Positions 29,626 to 38,896 of a DNA stretch of 64,000 nt are shown here, piece by piece. The notes beneath the pieces were generated by a model, which made no database searches, was not told the origin of the DNA, and saw only the letters and a program-made list of their open reading frames with translations. The stretch's first letter is position 1. Each line of letters starts with the position of its first letter. This DNA is from Acidimicrobiales bacterium (GTDB lineage: Bacteria > Actinomycetota > Acidimicrobiia > Acidimicrobiales > Acidimicrobilacustridaceae). The position numbers and the translations under genes were made by a program. The DNA is taken from positions 133,441 to 197,440 of the forward strand of contig JALOLR010000001.1 in the NCBI GenBank assembly GCA_025455885.1, given 5' to 3'.

Positions 29626-29631
29626 TACGAT
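29626..29631 (+). promoter_or_regulatory. -10 box of marR (leaderless)
   Basis: TACGAT ends 6 nt before the marR ATG; TTGGCG at 29602-29607 is a -35 candidate with an 18-nt spacer. Confidence 0.6.
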
Positions 29632-29637
29632 GTGCGT

Positions 29638-30114
29638 ATGACGCGGTGGCTGGACGACGACGAGATGGCAGCGTGGCTGGGCTTCATCGGCCTGCACGCC
29701 GAGTTGATGGCCGAGCTCGAGGACGACCTCGTGCACGGCCACGGGATCACCGCCGGTGACTACGGGGTGCTCGTCAACCTGGCCGAGGCCGACGGGGGTG
29801 GGCTGCGGATGTGCGATCTCGCCGCTCGCCTCCACCTCTCACCGAGCGGCCTGACCCGTCGACTCGACGGCCTGGTGCGCCAGGGCCTCGTGGTCCGCGA
29901 GCCCGCCCGTGACGATCGTCGGGTCATCCTGGCCGTGCTCACGCCCGACGGCCGGGCCCGCCTGGAGCAGGCGGCCCCGGACCACGTCGCCGGCGTGCGC
30001 CGCGGCCTGTTCGATCACCTGACACCGGCCCAGGTCCGCCAGCTCGCCGGGTTGTTCGACACGATCCAGCGCGGACGGGCGCAGGCCCGAGCGGTCGCCG
30101 CCGAGGCCTCCTGA
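29638..30114 (+). CDS. MarR family transcriptional regulator
   Basis: A 158-residue winged-helix regulator, dimeric by family. The recognition segment is MCDLAARLHLSPSGLTRRLDGLVRQGLVVREP (about residues 61-92) and the wing is DDRRVILAVLTPDGR. Start ATG at 29638 is set by the TACGAT -10 box 6 nt upstream; an in-frame GTG six bases earlier is less likely. It diverges from yceI with a candidate operator between them, an arrangement common in actinobacteria, so it probably controls yceI and perhaps itself. The ligand is unknown. Confidence 0.9.
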   Translation: MTRWLDDDEMAAWLGFIGLHAELMAELEDDLVHGHGITAGDYGVLVNLAEADGGGLRMCDLAARLHLSPSGLTRRLDGLVRQGLVVREPARDDRRVILAVLTPDGRARLEQAAPDHVAGVRRGLFDHLTPAQVRQLAGLFDTIQRGRAQARAVAAEAS

Positions 30115-30140
30115 TCCCCGGAGCCGACGCGCTCCTGGCC

Positions 30141-32443
30141 TCAGTCGAACCGGGCGCCCATCTGGCGCAGCATGGCCACCACGTCGTCGGGCATGTCGGG
30201 AGGGCCGTCGAGCGGCGTGTAGGTGACCGACTCGATCCTCCCCGTGAACGGGAACGAGCGGTGGGCCTCGTAGAGGTCCCACGACACCGGCGAGCGGGGG
30301 TCGCTCCCCACCGTGATGCCCTCGAAGGGCGCCATCCCGAAGAGCATCGGCACCTCGGGCCCCGAGGCGACGTCCACCTCGTCGACGACCACGTGCAGGC
30401 GCCACCGGTTCCCGGCGAGGGCGTCGAATCGGGCGCCCACCTCGTGGGTGCCGGGGGCGAGCGGGTCGCCGGCCAGCTCGGTGACACCGCCGCGCCCGTC
30501 GTTGTGGCGCAGCACGGGCCGCCGGCCGTCGAGGAGGTACAGGGCGTAGCCGCCGCTCTGGTCACCGTGGGCGACGAGGGTCCCCACGTCGCCGTCGGCG
30601 ACGTCGAGGCGGACACGGATGTCGACGCCGCACATCCAGACGAGCTGGAGCGACCGCCACCGCTCGAGGGTGGGGGTCCCCGGTCGGATGGTGAGCGGGG
30701 CGCGCAGCACGTCGGTGTGGGGCGGCCGGATCACGTACTTGAGCCCTGTGCCCTCGTCGAGCGGGAAGACCTGGGTGGCCCAGGCCGCCTGCTCCCACGC
30801 CGCGGCCAACTCGGCGGTCCGCTCGGGCTCGGTCGCGGCCAGGTTCGTCAGCTCGGTGGGGTCCCGGCGCAGGTCGTAGAGCTCCCATTCGCCGTCGTCG
30901 AATGGCGTCCACGGTTGGTGGAGGGTGACCACCTCCCACCCGTCGCGGTAGAAGCCCCGGTGTCCGATCATCTCGTAGACGGCCTCGGTGCGGGTGTCGG
31001 CGGCCTCGGCCGAGAACAACGTGGTCGCCATGCTCGTCCCCGTGATCGGCTTGGCCGGCGCGCCGCGACGCTCGGGGCGGGCCTCGACGCCGGCCAGCTC
31101 GAGGAACGTCGGCATCAGGTCGGCGACGTGCGCGTACTGGCGACGGAGAGCCCCGCCCTCCGCGGCGAGGCGGTCCGGCCAGCTCACGATGAACGGCACG
31201 GTGTGGCCGCCGGCGTGGGTGTTGATCTTGTAGAGCCGGAACGGCGTGTTGCCCGCCATCGCCCAGCCACGCGGGTAGTGCGGCGACGTCTGCGGGCCGC
31301 CCAGCAGGTCGAGGCGGGCCCGGTCGGCGTCGACGTCGTCACCGGTCATCAGGTGGACCATGTACGAGCTCGTGCCACCTCCTCGCCCTCGCGTGAGGCG
31401 CCGTTGTCGGAGGTGAAGACCACGATGGTGTTGTCGAGCTCGCCCATCTCCTCGAGCGCATCGAGGATCCGGCCGGTCGACGCGTCGACGGTCTCCACCA
31501 TCGCCGCGAAGACCTCCATGTGGCGGGAGAAGAGCTCCTGTTGCGGGGCGGTGAGGGAGTCCCACGGCGCCACGTCGTTGCCGGGCTCGGTGTTGCGGGG
31601 GGCCAGCTCGACACCCGGCGCCACGACGCCCAGCTCGAGCTGGCGTCGGTAGCGCGCCTCGCGCAGCGCGTCCCACCCGGCGTCGTACCGGCCCTTCTGG
31701 CGGGCGATGGCGTCGGCGGGGGCGTGCAGCGGGGCGTGCACCGCTCCGTGGGCGACGTAGGTGAAGAAGGGCTTGGTCGGGTCGGCGGCCTTGCCGGCCT
31801 TCATCCAGGCGATGGCCCGATCGGTGATGTCGTCGGTGAAGTAGTAGTCGTCGGGGTAGCTGTCGATCTCGACGGCCTGGTTGTCCGAGACCAGGCGGTG
31901 GGGCTGGTGCAGGTTGGTGAAGGCGTCGAGGAAGCCGTAGTAGCGGTCGAAGCCGCGCTGGCAGGGCCAGGAGTCGCGAGGGCCGGCGTCGGACTGGTCG
32001 GAGTCCTTGCTGAGGTGCCACTTGCCGACCATGTAGGTCGCGTAGCCCGCACTGCGCAGCGTCTCGGGGAGCGTCACCACGTCGGGGGCCAGCTCCATGG
32101 CGTAGCCCGGGAAGCCGGGGTCGGAGTGGGCCACCGTCCCGACGCCGGCGAGGTGGGGCTCCATGCCGGTGAGGAGCGCCGCCCGGGTCGGCGAGCACAT
32201 CGGCGCGGAGTGGAAGTTCGTGTAGCGCAGGCCCCCGGCGGCGAGCCGGTCGATGTTCGGGGTGGCGATCTCGCTGCCGTAGCACCCGAGGTCGGCGTAG
32301 CCGAGGTCGTCGACCAGGATCACGACGATGTTGGGCGCCCCCTCGGGGGCCTGGGGCCGCGGCGGCCACCACGGCTCCGAGGTGGCGAACACCCGCCCGA
32401 CGCGTCCCTCGAACCCCGCGTATGCGTCGTGTCCCTCAGCCAT
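30141..32443 (-). pseudogene. Arylsulfatase with a one-base frameshift
   Basis: A large arylsulfatase (about 767 residues if repaired), like mycobacterial AtsA. The N-terminal frame from ATG 32443 shows VVILVDDLGYADLGCYG and the formylglycine motif CSPTR (in SAPMCSPTRAALLTG). It runs to SDNGASREGEE near 31385, then goes out of frame and stops. The C-terminal half resumes in another frame with GGTSSYMVHLMTG through a LamG-like beta domain to the stop at 30141. Restoring one base in the short G run (CCACCTCC on the plus strand near 31380) rejoins the halves exactly. This is either a sequencing error or a recent inactivating deletion; both halves are otherwise conserved, so it is young. GGGGGACGAG precedes the ATG. 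Confidence 0.85.
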
Positions 32444-32553
32444 GCTCGTCCCCCGTGTCGGCCCCGGCCGCTTCCGGCGACCGTCCGGCGATCGTAGTGG
32501 CCGACCGGGCCCGGGCCCGTCGGTGCCGGGTCGGGTCGCGGCCACCCGCGACG

Positions 32554-33393
32554 TCACATGTCGATCTCGGCGACGACCGCGAAGTGGTCCGACGCCCAGA
32601 CCCCGTCGACGGGCTCGGTGCCGGCGAGCGAGCACGAGGCCACGTGCCCGGCGTTGCGGCGTCTCGGCCAGCTGACCATCACGTAGTCGAGGCGCCGGTC
32701 GGGGTGCACGGCCCGCTTCGGCACCAGCGGGTTGGCGGCCGACCAGGTGGCGCCCCGATCGGTGTGCCCCGCGGCGTCCCACGCATCGACGAACACGAGC
32801 CCCTCGACGAGGGGTTCGGCGGCGCCGGTCAGCGCCCGGACCTCGTCGGACCACGGGACGGCGTTCAGATCGCCGGCCAGGACGGCGGGAAGCCGGGTCG
32901 AGCGCCGGGCCCGGTCGCCGAGGACCTCGGCCACCGTCGTGGCGAGATGGCGGGCCTGGGCGACGCGGGTCGCCGATCGGTCGAGGCCGTGCTCGAGGTG
33001 GGTCCCCACCACCGGGAACGGCCCGCCCTCGCCCGCAGGGCGGTCCACACGGACGACCAGCGCGTGGCGCCACGTCGGTCGACCGTGCTCGTCGTCGAGG
33101 GGATGGACGGCCTCGACGGCCAGCGGCCACCGCGACAGCACGGCGTTGACCACCCAGTAGGGCGCGTCCGGGTAGCGGGCGAACCCGGCCAGCTCCGCGG
33201 CGGTCACGGCGTGCCAGCCCAGTTCCCCGGCGATGACGTCAGCCTGTGTCGCGCCGCCGGCCTCGACCCAGGACTCCTGCACGGTCACGACGTCGGGGCG
33301 CACGCCGTCGATGGTGGCGACGATGGCCCGTTCACGTTCCCGCCAGTCGCCGACCCGTCCCTGGAGGTTCCACGTCACCACCCGCACCCGCAC
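32554..33393 (-). CDS. Endonuclease/exonuclease/phosphatase family protein
   Basis: A 279-residue protein of the EEP (DNase I-like) fold. Motifs in order: VVTWNLQGR at the N terminus (Asn metal site), VVTVQESWV (Glu, about 46), VGTHLEHG (His), LAGDLNAVPWSDE (Asp/Asn pair, about 174-176) and the C-terminal VWASDHFAVVAEI (Asp-His dyad). Substrates in this fold range from DNA to inositol phosphates and sphingomyelin; none can be assigned. The GTG at 33393 is the farthest upstream start that keeps the fold compact; a GTG six bases later is equally possible. It lies upstream of the arylsulfatase and diverges from the acyl-CoA synthetase. Confidence 0.78.
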   Translation of the reverse strand: MRVRVVTWNLQGRVGDWRERERAIVATIDGVRPDVVTVQESWVEAGGATQADVIAGELGWHAVTAAELAGFARYPDAPYWVVNAVLSRWPLAVEAVHPLDDEHGRPTWRHALVVRVDRPAGEGGPFPVVGTHLEHGLDRSATRVAQARHLATTVAEVLGDRARRSTRLPAVLAGDLNAVPWSDEVRALTGAAEPLVEGLVFVDAWDAAGHTDRGATWSAANPLVPKRAVHPDRRLDYVMVSWPRRRNAGHVASCSLAGTEPVDGVWASDHFAVVAEIDM

Positions 33394-33537
33394 AGGCTGC
33401 CCGATCGGGCCGCGGGGCGTCGGGTCCGACGTCGGGCCGCGGTCCGGTGGAGCCGTTCGGGGCGGGTCCGTGGACGCGTCACAATGGCGGGCGCCCGCGC
33501 CGACCAGGGATCGCGGCCGCACCGCACAGGGGGAGAC

Positions 33538-35148
33538 ATGGACGCCGACCAGGTGGCGCAGTTCCAGTTCGCAGGCCAGGACATCCCCTGGCTGCTCGAC
33601 GAGTGGGTGGCCCGCCAGCCCGACAAGCCCCTCCTGGTGTGGGAGCCCCGAAGTGGCGAGCACCGGACGTGGAGCTACGCCGCGTTCGTCCGCGACGCCC
33701 GGCGCCTGGCGGTGGGACTGTCCGCCCGCGGGGTCGGCAAGGGCGACATGGTGGTCATCCACGCCGACAACTGCCCCGAGATGGTGCTCGCCTGGTACGC
33801 CTGCGCCCACGTCGGTGCGGTGGGCGTCACCACCAACACCCGCAGCGTGGGCGCGGAGATGCGCTACTTCATCGAGCACACCGGTGCCGTCGCGGCGATC
33901 ACCCAACCCCAGTACGCGGCGGTGGTGGCCGACAGCGGGCCGGCGCTGAAGTGGATCGCCGTCACCGCCGACGACGGTGGCGAGCCGGCCGCGCCCGAGG
34001 CTGCCGCCGCGGTCGCCGACGGCGACTTCGTGCCCTTCGAGGACCTCTTCGGCGACGACGAGGCCTACGCACCCCGCCCTGCGGAGCCGATGCTGCCCGC
34101 CGGGATCATGTTCACGTCGGGGACGACGTCGCGGCCCAAGGCGGTGGTGCACACCCACGCCAACGCCCTGTGGGCGGCGAAGGTCGGGCCGACCAACATC
34201 TCCATCGGCAACGACGACACCTATCTGATCTTCCTCCCCTTCTTCCACGTCAACGCCCAGAGCTGGTCGATGTGGACGACCGTGCTCGGCGCCGGCGGGA
34301 CGATCGTGCTGCAACCGAAGTTCTCGTCGAGCCGTTTCTGGGAGGTCGTGGTCCGCCACGGGGTGACCCACATCTCGATCATCCCGTTCGTGCTCAAGGC
34401 GGTGGCCGGCCAACCGGTCCCCGAGAGCCGGCTGCGGGTCGGGGTGTTCGGGCTGGTGATGCCCCAGATGGGCGCCCTCCTCGGCGGGGTGGACATCGTG
34501 CCCGCCTACGGCATGACCGAGACCGTCATCCACGCCACCGGCTGGGTCCCGAACCGGCTGATCCCCCAGGGCTCGATGGGCAAGCCCACGCCCGGCTACG
34601 AGGTGCTGGTCGTCGATCAGGACACCGGCGAGATCTGCGCACCCGGCGAGGTCGGCGAGCTGTGGGTGCGGGGCACCCGTGGCATCCAGCTGTTCCTCGA
34701 GTACTACGGCGCCCCCGAGGCCAACGAGAAGAGCTTCACGGAGGACGGCTGGTTCAAGACCGGTGACCGCGTCCGCCAGGGGCCCAACGGTGAGCTCGTC
34801 TACTCCGAGCGCGACAAGGACGTCCTGAAGGTGGGCGGCGAGAACGTGTCGGCCAAGGAGATCGAGGACCTCATCCGCACGGTTCCCGGCGTGGGCGACG
34901 TGGCGGTCGTGGGCCGCTCTCACGAGATGCTCGACGTGGTGCCGGTGGCCTTCGTGATCGCCGGCCCCGATGCGCCCGACGAGGCCGAGCACGAGCGCCT
35001 GATCATCGAGCGGTGCGCGGCCGACCTGAGTGATTTCAAGGTGCCGAGGGCGGTGCACCGTGTGGAGGACTTTCCTCGGGCGACGCTCGACAAGGTCGCC
35101 AAGAACAAGCTGCGTGACCGCGCCGAGGAGCTCGCCCCGAGCTCCTGA
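33538..35148 (+). CDS. Class I adenylate-forming enzyme (acyl-CoA synthetase/ligase)
   Basis: A 536-residue AMP-binding enzyme expected to activate a carboxylic acid with ATP and join it to CoA. The P-loop is FTSGTTSRPKAVVHTHAN (about residues 195-212), A5 motif is PAYGMTETV (about 323), the hinge region TGDRVRQGPNGELVYSERDKD and the A10 catalytic Lys lies in LDKVAKNKLRDR. The core P-loop has Ser where Gly is common (TTSRPK). ATG at 33538 with AGGGGGAGA upstream. Neighbours are hydrolases, sulfatase and MBL proteins, pointing to breakdown of an organic acid or lipid, but the substrate is unknown. Confidence 0.92.
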   Translation: MDADQVAQFQFAGQDIPWLLDEWVARQPDKPLLVWEPRSGEHRTWSYAAFVRDARRLAVGLSARGVGKGDMVVIHADNCPEMVLAWYACAHVGAVGVTTNTRSVGAEMRYFIEHTGAVAAITQPQYAAVVADSGPALKWIAVTADDGGEPAAPEAAAAVADGDFVPFEDLFGDDEAYAPRPAEPMLPAGIMFTSGTTSRPKAVVHTHANALWAAKVGPTNISIGNDDTYLIFLPFFHVNAQSWSMWTTVLGAGGTIVLQPKFSSSRFWEVVVRHGVTHISIIPFVLKAVAGQPVPESRLRVGVFGLVMPQMGALLGGVDIVPAYGMTETVIHATGWVPNRLIPQGSMGKPTPGYEVLVVDQDTGEICAPGEVGELWVRGTRGIQLFLEYYGAPEANEKSFTEDGWFKTGDRVRQGPNGELVYSERDKDVLKVGGENVSAKEIEDLIRTVPGVGDVAVVGRSHEMLDVVPVAFVIAGPDAPDEAEHERLIIERCAADLSDFKVPRAVHRVEDFPRATLDKVAKNKLRDRAEELAPSS

Positions 35149-35175
35149 TCACCGGTCGCCTCGCCGCTCGGTCGG

Positions 35176-36015
35176 TCAGGCCGAGACGGTGGTGAGGTCC
35201 TCGCCGAACACGATGGTGCCGTCGAAGTGGGCGGCCGCCAGCGCGATCCACTCGTCCGCCGCGCCCGGTCCGGGGGTGGGTACCTGGTGGGTGAGCACGA
35301 GGGTGGCGACCCCGGCGCGGGCGGCGGTCGCCGCGGCCTGCTCGACGGTCGAGTGGTAGTCGATCGTGTCCTGGAACCGGGGCGCGGGGATGAGCCGGAC
35401 GAGGTCGTCGCGCAGCACCGTCTGCACGTAGACGTCGGCCCCGCGGCACAGCTCGTCGAGGCCCGCGCAGGGCACGGTGTCGCCGGCGAGCACCACCGCC
35501 GCACCGTCGTGCTCCACCCGGTACCCGACCGTCGGCTCGACCGGTCGGTGGTCGGTGGCGGCGGCCACGACGCGCACGTCGCCGGTCTCGAGCACAGTTC
35601 CCGCCCCGGTGATCTCGGTGACCTCGACCTCCGGCTCCCAGGTCAGGTCGTCGTGGTGGGCCAGGCGGTACCCGATGTCGGGGGCGAGCATGGCCAGGCA
35701 GGCATCGACCACCTCACGGGTGCGGGGAGGTCCGTACACCCGTAGCGGGGTGGGTTGCCCGGTCATCACCCAGTGGGTGGTGATGACGTCGTTGAGGTCG
35801 CAGATGTGGTCGGAGTGCAGGTGGGTGAGCAGCACGGCGTCCAACATCAGCGGCAGCGCGCCCGCCGCGGCCATGCGCATCACCGCTCCGCGTCCCGCGT
35901 CGACGAGCAGGTGGCGGCCCCCGGCGCGGACCAGTGTGGCGGCGCCGGCCCGGTCGGCCGAGGGGACGGGGTTCCCGGTGCCGAGCAGAACGGTCTCGAT
36001 CGCCATGGCGGCCAT
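35176..36015 (-). CDS. MBL-fold metallo-hydrolase (RNase Z/arylsulfatase-like)
   Basis: A 279-residue metallo-beta-lactamase-fold hydrolase. Zinc motifs: LLTHLHSDHICDL (HxHxDH, about residues 81-86), a middle His in AATDHRPVEP, Asp in VVLAGDTVPC and C-terminal VLTHQVP. The ETVLLGTGNPVPSADRAGAATLV start is typical of the RNase Z-related subgroup that includes phosphodiesterases and alkylsulfatase-like enzymes. An in-frame ATG at 36006 is an alternative start closer to the conserved sequence. It converges with the acyl-CoA synthetase and is followed upstream by a second MBL gene. Confidence 0.85.
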   Translation of the reverse strand: MAAMAIETVLLGTGNPVPSADRAGAATLVRAGGRHLLVDAGRGAVMRMAAAGALPLMLDAVLLTHLHSDHICDLNDVITTHWVMTGQPTPLRVYGPPRTREVVDACLAMLAPDIGYRLAHHDDLTWEPEVEVTEITGAGTVLETGDVRVVAAATDHRPVEPTVGYRVEHDGAAVVLAGDTVPCAGLDELCRGADVYVQTVLRDDLVRLIPAPRFQDTIDYHSTVEQAAATAARAGVATLVLTHQVPTPGPGAADEWIALAAAHFDGTIVFGEDLTTVSA

Positions 36016-36046
36016 CGTGGCAGACCGCGCGCCGGGATCGCCGGGA

Positions 36047-36901
36047 TCAGGCCCGGCGGGTGCCCCGAGGGCGGGTCTCGGAGGCCGGGCCGGGCACGCC
36101 CATGCGGGTCGTGAACGCCGGCCAGGCGTCGGGGTCGTGGCCGGGGAGCAACGGGTAGTCCCGGGCCGCGGCGATGGACTTCAGGCGGCGGATCGACTCG
36201 ACGGCCTCGGCCCGGACGTCGGGCGAGTCGCCGTACAGCCCGCCGGGGGACAGCTCCTCGTCGATGTTGCGCTGGAGGTCGGCGGCATCGAACGCGAACA
36301 CGAAGCCCGCGCCGTCGGGCAGGTCGACGACGAAGCTCTGGTGGCCGGCGGTGTGCCCTGCGGTGAGCACGGCGGTGATCCCCGGGGCGATCTCGGTGTC
36401 GCCGTCGGCGAGCTGCCAGGCCACCCCCAGCCCCTCGTAGTCGACCGCTCGGGTGCCCGGGACCTCCTCGCCCCGGGCGAGGCCGGCCCGGGCGTGGTCG
36501 AGCTCCCGGCGCTGGCAGTGCACCGGGCCGCGGCCCGCGAAGCGGTGCAGCCCTCCGGCGTGGTCGTAGTGCAGGTGGCTGAGGCCGACCGCCACCACGT
36601 CGCCCGGGTCGACGCCCACCCGGGAGAAGGCCTCGTCGACGGTGTCACCCTCGGTCCCCGCCAGCTCGTCGACGTAGTCGGCGAACTCGTAGCCGGGTGC
36701 GGTGTCGGGATCGGTGAGCATCGGTGCGTTGAACCCGACGTCGAGCAGCACCCACCCGCCGTCGACCTGGCACAGCACGCCGGGCACCGGTTCGCGCAGC
36801 ATCACCGACGGGTCGCCGCCGAGGATGGAGACCGTCTCTCGGAGGTGCTCCCACCCGTAGGTGAGCGGGATGACCCGACGGACGCACGGTCGACTCGGCA
36901 C
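36047..36901 (-). CDS. N-acyl homoserine lactonase-like MBL-fold hydrolase
   Basis: A 284-residue MBL-fold protein closest in motif layout to AiiA/AttM lactonases: VGLSHLHYDHAGGL (HxHxDH, about residues 116-121), LTAGHTAGHQSFVV (His), FAFDAADLQ (Asp) and LLPGHDPDAW (His near the C terminus). Lactonases of this type open homoserine lactones and other lactones; quorum quenching is not implied. It starts with GTG and lies 31 nt from the next MBL gene on the same strand, so the two are probably one transcript. Confidence 0.82.
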   Translation of the reverse strand: MPSRPCVRRVIPLTYGWEHLRETVSILGGDPSVMLREPVPGVLCQVDGGWVLLDVGFNAPMLTDPDTAPGYEFADYVDELAGTEGDTVDEAFSRVGVDPGDVVAVGLSHLHYDHAGGLHRFAGRGPVHCQRRELDHARAGLARGEEVPGTRAVDYEGLGVAWQLADGDTEIAPGITAVLTAGHTAGHQSFVVDLPDGAGFVFAFDAADLQRNIDEELSPGGLYGDSPDVRAEAVESIRRLKSIAAARDYPLLPGHDPDAWPAFTTRMGVPGPASETRPRGTRRA

Positions 36902-36972
36902 GGGGCGAGCGTGGCACCGGGCGTCACCGGTGTCACGGGCGCGAGGTCATCGTTCTCGCGCCGTTCACGCGG

Positions 36973-37584
36973 TCAGCCGGTCCTCGGTCGGTCGTTCGCC
37001 GGTCCGCCGTCCCCGGGGTCGGCGTCGGCGTCCGGGTCGTCGGCGGCGTCGGCTGGGAGGCGGGCCAGGAGCTGGTCGCGGATCGACGTGCCCGGCTCGC
37101 GGGCCTTGTCGCCCGTGACCCGCCACCCGTGCCGGCTCGAGTAGAGCAGCGGGGGCTCCTTCAGCCGGCCGAGCCCGGTGGCCGAGACCCGGGCGAAGAG
37201 CAGCTCGTGGTCGACCATCGTGGTCCACTCGAACACCTCGGCGGTGAACCAGGCGATGCAGCCCGGGACGACGGGATGGCCGTCGACCTCACCGAGGAAC
37301 TCCGGGGCCACGTAGCCGAAGCGCCGCCCGGGATAGGAGAAGTACTGGCCCTCGGCGATCTGGTCACCGGCCAGGATCGAGACGGTGAAGCGCCCGGAGG
37401 CCTCGATCAGGGGCCAGGTGTCGTGCTTCGGCGAGATCGACGCCATCACGACGGGCTCCTCGAACGCCACCTGGGTCACCCAGTGCGAGGTGTAGGCGCG
37501 GGTCACGCCGTCGTGCGTGGCGGCCACCACCTGCACGCCCTTGATCATCTGGCCCAGGGAGCGCTTGACGACGGGATCGATCAC
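36973..37584 (-). CDS. Flavin reductase family protein
   Basis: A 203-residue split-barrel FMN-binding protein. GVQVVAATHDGVTRAYTSHWVTQVAFEEPVVMASI and SGRFTVSILAGDQIAEGQYFS are the conserved blocks that form the flavin site. Members supply reduced flavin to two-component monooxygenases or act as independent reductases. The last 35 residues are an Asp/Gly/Pro-rich tail. GTG start at 37584. No adjacent oxygenase component is apparent; the flavin-type enzymes at 26.5 kb are not in the same operon. Confidence 0.88.
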   Translation of the reverse strand: MIDPVVKRSLGQMIKGVQVVAATHDGVTRAYTSHWVTQVAFEEPVVMASISPKHDTWPLIEASGRFTVSILAGDQIAEGQYFSYPGRRFGYVAPEFLGEVDGHPVVPGCIAWFTAEVFEWTTMVDHELLFARVSATGLGRLKEPPLLYSSRHGWRVTGDKAREPGTSIRDQLLARLPADAADDPDADADPGDGGPANDRPRTG

Positions 37585-37626
37585 CTGCTCAGTCTGGCCG
37601 GACGCGGTGACGGGGAGCGGGGCGCG

Positions 37627-37854
37627 TCAGTCGCGGACGAGCTTGCGCACCGCACGGTCCCAGGGGTCGCCGTCTCGGGGGACGCCCCCCAGCGCCCGCT
37701 CGGCCGCCCGGAGCCCCCGGGTGGCCTCGAAGTCGTCGCTGCGCCGTGCGATGCGGGCCTGGAACGTGGCTCGCAGCTCCTCGAGGGCGACTCGGTCGTC
37801 GCCGGCCTCGGCGACGGCGGCCTCGGCGCTGCGGTCTGGCGATGGTTCGGTCAC
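37627..37854 (-). CDS. Small hypothetical protein
   Basis: A 75-residue soluble, charged, helical protein of no recognised family (VALEELRATFQARIARRSDDFEATR in the centre). GTG at 37854 is preferred because GAGAGACC lies upstream; an in-frame ATG at 37890 would add 12 residues rich in Pro/Arg. It lies 42 nt from the flavin reductase and 73 nt downstream of the DUF368 gene, all on one strand, with codon use like real genes, so it is probably expressed. Confidence 0.5.
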   Translation of the reverse strand: MTEPSPDRSAEAAVAEAGDDRVALEELRATFQARIARRSDDFEATRGLRAAERALGGVPRDGDPWDRAVRKLVRD

Positions 37855-37927
37855 GGGGTCTCTCGGCGGTCGGGGGAGGAGTCCCGGCACGCTACCGGCC
37901 GGGTGGGCCGGGCGCCGTACCCGGCGA

Positions 37928-38896
37928 TCAGGCGTCGGCGGGAGCGGTCTCGGCGTCCTTCGCGGCGAGGCGGATGCTGATCACCTCGATGCCGATCACC
38001 GCCGCGAAGCCGACGACGAAGAGCGCGATCGGGGCGACCACCGGGGCGTCGCCGGGCGCCTCGAGGCGGGTGCTGCTCACGCCGTCGGGCCACGGCCACA
38101 GCACGCGCAGCGACCCGAGCATCAGCCCGATCATGGCCGCCATCACCTTGTCGTGGTGGGTGCGCAGCGACCAGCTCAACAGCGACGAGAACGACGCCAG
38201 GCCGACCACGCACCCGGCGACGAACACCAACAGCACGAGGATCTGGCGGTCGTTGACCGCCCCGAGCACCTCGGCGTACATCCCCATGATCACGAGCAGG
38301 AACGATCCGCTGATGCCCGGCAGGATCATGGCGCAGATGGCGATGGCCCCGGCCAGGAAGAACACCCACAGCGGCCGGGTGACGACCTCCTCGGCGGTCG
38401 ACTCGGTGTCGGCGCGGAGGCCGAGCAGGAGGAAGAAGGCCGCCGCGGTGGCGAACATGATGCCCAGCTCCGGGAGGGTGACCTTCTTGACGAGTCGCCA
38501 CGAGATCACCACCGAGGCCAGGATCAGCCCCGAGAACAGCCCCGCCATGGCCTCGGCGTGGTCGGTGAGGAGCGTGTCGAGCAACGACGACAGGGCGAGG
38601 ATGGCGGCCAGGATCCCGACACCGAGGGCGATGAGCCAGGTCCACTCGACCTGCGCGAGTCGGCGCCTGATCTCGGCCCCGTCGCGGCGCACGACGCTGG
38701 CCGCCACCGACGACGCGACCCGGATGTTCTCGATGAGCCGCTCGTAGATGCCGAGCACCAGGGCGACCGTCCCGCCGGAGACGCCCGGGACGATGTCGGC
38801 GCTGCCCATGGCGAAGCCTCGGACGACCTGGGTGACCTTCTCGGGAACCGGCACGGCGAGCCACTGTAGGCGGCTCGACCCCGCCGACCGTGTCAT
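37928..38896 (-). CDS. DUF368 family undecaprenyl-phosphate translocase (PopT type)
   Basis: A 322-residue polytopic membrane protein with about eight helices. The DUF368 signature GFAMGSADIVPGVSGGTVALVLGIYERLI opens it, and the repeat LPGISGSFLLVIMGMYAEVLGA appears in the second half, reflecting an internal duplication. Members such as PopT carry undecaprenyl phosphate back across the membrane for cell wall synthesis. ATG at 38896 overlaps the TGA of the quinone oxidoreductase gene (ATGA). Family call firm; transport role by homology. Confidence 0.9.
   Translation of the reverse strand: MTRSAGSSRLQWLAVPVPEKVTQVVRGFAMGSADIVPGVSGGTVALVLGIYERLIENIRVASSVAASVVRRDGAEIRRRLAQVEWTWLIALGVGILAAILALSSLLDTLLTDHAEAMAGLFSGLILASVVISWRLVKKVTLPELGIMFATAAAFFLLLGLRADTESTAEEVVTRPLWVFFLAGAIAICAMILPGISGSFLLVIMGMYAEVLGAVNDRQILVLLVFVAGCVVGLASFSSLLSWSLRTHHDKVMAAMIGLMLGSLRVLWPWPDGVSSTRLEAPGDAPVVAPIALFVVGFAAVIGIEVISIRLAAKDAETAPADA

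Noticed and set aside
35149-35175. Terminator hairpin between acyl-CoA synthetase and MBL genes
   Set aside because: No stem of useful length is visible in this short space.
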